Below are positions 32,707 to 36,919 of a DNA stretch of 36,919 nt, in pieces. This DNA is from Conidiobolus incongruus B7586 (Eukaryota; Entomophthoromycota; Entomophthoromycetes; Entomophthorales; Conidiobolaceae): assembly GCA_000697335.1 (NCBI GenBank), contig JNEM01010164.1:1-36919 (forward strand), given 5' to 3'. The translations under genes were made by a program, and so were the position numbers. Below the pieces are notes generated by a model. That model was not told where the DNA came from, ran no database searches, and saw only the letters and a program-made list of their open reading frames with translations. Position 1 is the first letter of the stretch; each line of letters begins with the position of its first letter.

Positions 32707-33982
32707 AGTATTCACTTTCTTTATAAGCATATCATTAATAATAATACTAAATGCAGTGATCACATTTATTGCAGATTACAATTAATATATTTTAATATCA
32801 GATATTATTTCCTGATTTAAACGATAATGTTAACTTTTAATAAGTGAAAAGTTTGAGTTTTATATACTTTACTGATAATATATGCAAATAGCTGAATAAT
32901 TTTGATATATGAAAGTTTAATTATTTTTTATTCTCTTTTGCATAAAATATATTAAATAATTTATTCTAGACTCATGTTTGATTGATTTAGTAATAGTTTA
33001 GTTGTTTATTGGCTATATTTCTGATTAATAATCAAAGAAAATTCTATCATTTAACTATATATATCACTATTACTTTATTAACTGGTATCTTTTATTATCA
33101 TTTTCAAAATCTATTATTTTATGATAAACTATAAATATCTTATTTATGGAATAATATTGCAAACATTTTCAAATTTAGTATTATTGAAAGATAAAATATA
33201 TTACCTATTGATTTATATATAATATTATTAATTCGGAATATAAACAAGATAAATATAGAATAAATAGAATTTAAAAATCTAGTTTCAATTTTAATAGATA
33301 AAATATATCTTTTTATAGTAAAGTATAAAACAGCATGAAAAAGCTTTTATATGACAATTAAGATAACTATTTGACTATTTTTATAAGGGATAAAATTCTA
33401 ATATAAACTTATGATTGTATATAAAATTGTAAATGACTGATCATTTAGTGAGGCTCACTGAAAATTATAAATTGTTTTGAATAGTGGTAAATAATCAAAA
33501 TATCACACTATTGAAGAATCATTATTGAGTTTTTCATTGATCCAACTTATATCTTGAAAACAATAATAAATTATATTAACGTTTGAAAATATTAAAAATA
33601 TCGAAGCCAATATAACTAATGAAAATCTAATATATACACCATTGGTAATAAGTTTAATAAATTTAACGTAGTTGAATATTCTAATATAATATTCATCAGA
33701 ATATTTAATCACAATATATTTCGTTATAATATAAATATTATACTGGAAATTTACTGGTTTTTAAAATTATCTAATATTGTGTATCTGATATGATTTAAAA
33801 TATTATCAAATTTATTAAAACAATATGAGCAAAAAATTAGCTAATACATGTTTTTCTCTTTTAATTATAGCACTTAAATTTGGAAATATTGGGATAATAT
33901 TTTTAAAATAAATATATTATTGATAATACCAACTATAAATATATAACAAAGCTTAAATTAATATCAGTATTTTGATTTATAG
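32707..33982. other. AT-rich gene-free spacer
   Basis: No gene is supported. A 69-aa minus frame at 33503-33712 is hydrophobic only because of AT-rich codons and lacks any motif. Confidence 0.55.
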
Positions 33983-34316
33983 TGTCACGAGTCAGGTGAC
34001 TCTCCTCCCACGTAATATACTTACTTCAACTGAATATAAGGGTCATTCCTCCCTCACGTGACCAACCATTTCAACCCTATCCTTTAATCAGCTAATGATA
34101 CAACCCTCCAGAAAACTCCAGAAACCTACTACTCTATGCACTATATATAGAATCCAGAAACAGAGCTATTCTACACAGAAGGAGTTTGATCTGGGTCCTC
34201 CCAGCTATTTGACTTAAACCAATAAACCCCCTATCTCCCTAACCTTTACCTGTAATTCCCTAGATCTCTCTCTTTTGCTTATACTATTCCGGACACAGCT
34301 TTCCCAAGACGTGTTA
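33983..34316 (+). mobile_element. Solo LTR, probably Ty3/gypsy type
   Basis: A 334-nt island of much higher GC than its surroundings begins TGTCACG and ends in an imperfect inverse of that word. It is flanked on both sides by the 4-nt direct repeat ATAG (33979-33982 and 34317-34320). A TATA-like TATATATA at about 34142 suggests transcription on the plus strand. No internal region is attached, so it is what remains after LTR-LTR recombination. The sharp composition contrast suggests a comparatively recent insertion. The assignment to Ty3/gypsy rests only on the TGTCACG-type ends. Confidence 0.7.
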
Positions 34317-34320
34317 ATAG

Positions 34321-35698
34321 CATGTTTGATATACCTAATTGATTAAATTAATTAATATATAATAAAAATGAACACCCCAACCCCTTACTGTATATATTTT
34401 ATTCAATATAATAAAATTAATAGAAATTATGATTTTTGCATATTGTATATCAAATATATATGAGTTAGTTTAATAATTTAATTTATCATATATTATTAAT
34501 TTTTTTAGATTTCTAATAATTTCAAATTTTAATACAGTAGTTTCAAAAGTACTGGTTAAATGAATAAAGTCAAAATTAATTAAAGACTTTAATATAAAAT
34601 ATGAAAAATAAAATTAATAAAGAATTAATTTTTAAATTGTAGTTATTAAAAATTATAAAAAATTAAAATAAAATTTCTTATTAAACGTTATTGATAATAT
34701 TTAAAAGAATAATTTAATAATATATTGTGGTTTCAAATCCTTTCACCTTTGTTTATTTCCATCAATTGATATGTAATAAAATAATGTTCAAAATAAGTAA
34801 ACACCTAATAACTAATTTAATATATTAAATGATTTTTAAATACAATCGATTGATATTTAAATAACCTATATAATAGGAACAATATTCAGGTATAAAAAAC
34901 TAAATTGGGTGTATCAACAAAAATCTAATTTTTTAAAAGAATTTGAAAAACATTGAATATAATTGCTAATGAAAAATAAATTTTGTAAATGATTAGAGTT
35001 CTGACTATATGGATTTTCATATATTATTTCTATTATGAACAAATTTGTATAATCTCATTTGAAAGTTTTGTCCAAGTTTAATACAGTCTTTGAATTGGGA
35101 ATTGATGAACAATTATTTTATTTATAGAATACATATAATAATATATTAATTAAATTATTGCATAAATTTTGATGTGATGGTAGATACTTAAGAAGTGTGT
35201 CTATATAATGATTAAATCTTGGGATCTATTTTAGAGTCTAATTAGATAAGATTAGAGCTTTCATAAAATCATTCTATTTTGTTAATTTTAGAGTTAACTA
35301 ATTATGGTAAGATTAGAATAATATTTTATATTAATCGGAATATATTCAAATTATATGGGATCTTTTTATTTTTTATAATATTAGATTTTTATTACAACTA
35401 AATGTTTAAAATTCTTTTGTGGTAGTCAAATATAAGTTCAGGACCAAAGAAAGCATTTAGCTATATAATATTAGTACAGAATATTGTGTTTTATAATAAG
35501 ATTTTTCAATCAACCTAGCTTATAATGAATTATTTATTAATAAGCTTATTTAAGTAGTTGATTCAGTGAATTATATATCTAACAAAGAGTATCCTTTAAT
35601 TATGTACTGACAAAGCAATATGTAAATGAGGGGTAATATGGACTTAATTATCAAATCAAGGTAGATGGAAAATTTTAAAATACAAGAAGTAATTAAAT
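34321..35698. other. AT-rich gene-free spacer
   Basis: No gene, RNA or repeat is recognised. Confidence 0.55.
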
Positions 35699-36400
35699 AA
35701 TGACAAATTCTTAAAATCAGAATCAAATATGAGTTTTAATATATAACATATAAAATTAAACAAAGAATATAAAATTATGTTTATTTTTTATTATTAAAAA
35801 CTCTTTGCTATACTTTTGATAAGCTTTTAACAATTAAACTCTTTTATTAAGGATTAAGATTTGATATTTTATAGATTAATTTAATTTTATTTATTGTATA
35901 AAAAAAATATAGTTAAATAAATTATATTCTAATGAATTATATTATATGTGTTAAGTGTTTTTATATAAAAAAACCTTTATAACTTTAATTTTATATATTT
36001 TATAAATATTATTTAAAATAATAGGTATCTTTAATATATAAGAAAAACACTAACTAGAAATTACTTTAAAAAATAAAATGATAATTATTAATTAATTTAC
36101 TTTTAAAAATTATATAACAAAGTTATATATTATTATAATTAATTTTAATAATTAAAATTTAGTTATAAATTAAATATTTATTTATTCTAATTCATAATAA
36201 AATTATTTTTATATTATATTAAATAAAAGATTATATAAAGGAATTTATAATTTATTAAAATAATTTAATATAAATAATTTTATTTCAGTTATATTTTAAT
36301 TAGCTTAGTTTAATTATAGCTATTTTAACTTTCTTTTAAGTTTTTGTTAAATTATAAGATATTTATTTTTATTAATCAAACTAAGTTTAAATTATTATTA
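35699..36400 (-). mobile_element. Mariner-like DNA transposon copy 3, truncated and inverted
   Basis: Reverse-complemented, this segment aligns with the second half of copies 1 and 2, from the part matching AGTTTGATTAATAAAAATAAA to the terminal repeat. Its outer end is AATGACAAATTCTTAAAAT at 35699. About the first 450-500 nt of the element are missing. Its truncated side lies directly against copy 4. No open frame remains. Confidence 0.65.
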
Positions 36401-36415
36401 CCATAGAATTGAAGA

Positions 36416-36919
36416 AATGGGAAATTTTTTAATTTCTGATTTTTCAAACATATTATTAGTTTCAAATAAGCAAATATATACAAAACAAATAGGAAAATAA
36501 ATAGTTTTGAATTATATATATATATAATAATTTTTTTGATTAAAAAATGAATTTTTTAAAATTAGTTGTTTAATTTAATCATGCTTAAACCAAATAGTGA
36601 CCATCAAAAGTCTTTTATTTTAGTATCAGTAAAACTTAACCACAAACCCTCTAAAATCATTTAAAATTTACAAACAGCTTTTGGTAATGAAGCATTATCT
36701 AAATCAACAATTTATCACTGGGTAAATTACTTTAAGGCTGGGAGAGAAACTACCCAAAACTTGTTAAAATCTAGAAGACCAATTTCAACTGTCACTCTTC
36801 CAATTATTAATAAAGTAAAAAATTATATTGAAAAGCACCCTTTTATTTCAGCTAGAGAATTATCAAGACACTTTAATATTAGTCACACAAGTATTTTATA
36901 TATATTAAAGTTTAAATTA
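36416..36919 (+). mobile_element. Mariner-like DNA transposon copy 4, left part, runs off the window
   Basis: The terminal repeat AATGGGAAATTTTTTAAT starts at about 36416. The transposase frame begins at the ATG at 36581 (MLKPNSDHQKSFILVSVK). One TAA at 36662-36664 stands where CAA would fit. The frame is then open to the window end, with FGNEALSKSTIYHWVNYFKA, RRPISTVTLP and HPFISARELSRHFNISHTSI, the paired helix-turn-helix region of mariner transposases. The catalytic DDD/E part lies beyond the window. GC in the coding part is clearly higher than in copies 1-3, so it is the youngest or least mutated copy. Confidence 0.8.

Noticed and set aside
33503-33712. 69-aa hydrophobic minus frame, possible membrane peptide.
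   Set aside because: Its composition is what AT-rich spacer gives by chance; there are no motifs and no homologous context.
6633-34050. A 17-nt word (GAATATAAGGGTCATT with one more T before it) near 6633 also occurs inside the solo LTR.
   Set aside because: Flanking sequence does not align in the same order, and short matches are expected by chance in such skewed composition.
1-36919. CRISPR arrays, tRNA and rRNA genes.
   Set aside because: No regularly spaced repeats, no cloverleaf with A and B boxes and no rRNA core words were seen. The DNA is eukaryotic in gene content and introns.

Overview
The window is nuclear DNA from a very AT-rich eukaryote, most likely an early-diverging fungus. 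The genes carry short GT-AG introns of about 48-66 nt with CTAAT/TACTAAC-like branch sites, coding GC is well above the extremely AT-rich spacers, and there are duplicated small enzyme genes plus a decayed F-box/LRR gene. An Entomophthoromycotina (Conidiobolus-like) genome fits best from memory of such genomes. That placement is inference.

Layout. 0-1.3 kb: ORC1 (AAA+ and winged-helix part, no BAH domain seen). 1.3-7.5 kb: AT-rich spacer with two islands of decayed, unidentified coding sequence (2.74-3.05 kb and 4.68-6.28 kb). 7.5-13.2 kb: an intact platelet-activating-factor acetylhydrolase-like gene (minus, two exons), an F-box/LRR pseudogene (plus), then a broken second copy of the acetylhydrolase gene (minus). 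13.9-18.9 kb: a compact housekeeping block of EXOSC8/RRP43 (minus, six exons), divergent from a C9orf85-like CxxC protein gene (plus, three exons), then the CWF19L2 spliceosomal gene (plus, five exons). 19.2-32.5 kb: a minus-strand array of four copies of a MAT2B-like extended-SDR gene (A broken, B intact, C broken, D intact). Two decayed mariner-like transposons lie between A and B; an old Ty3/gypsy fossil lies between C and D. 32.5-36.9 kb: gene-free AT-rich sequence with a GC-contrasting solo LTR and, at the right edge, a decayed inverted mariner copy abutting a better preserved one whose transposase runs off the window.

The housekeeping genes act in replication licensing (ORC1), RNA decay and processing (exosome) and intron-lariat turnover (CWF19L2). 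MAT2B-like and acetylhydrolase copies show birth-and-death duplication. The most notable signals are a 253-nt near-identical tract shared by a broken and an intact MAT2B copy, which suggests gene conversion, and a strong excess of C-to-T/G-to-A differences among the mariner copies, which resembles repeat-induced point mutation. I did not find a clearly new multi-gene system, and no tRNA, rRNA or CRISPR array was seen. Exon structures and alignments were done by hand.
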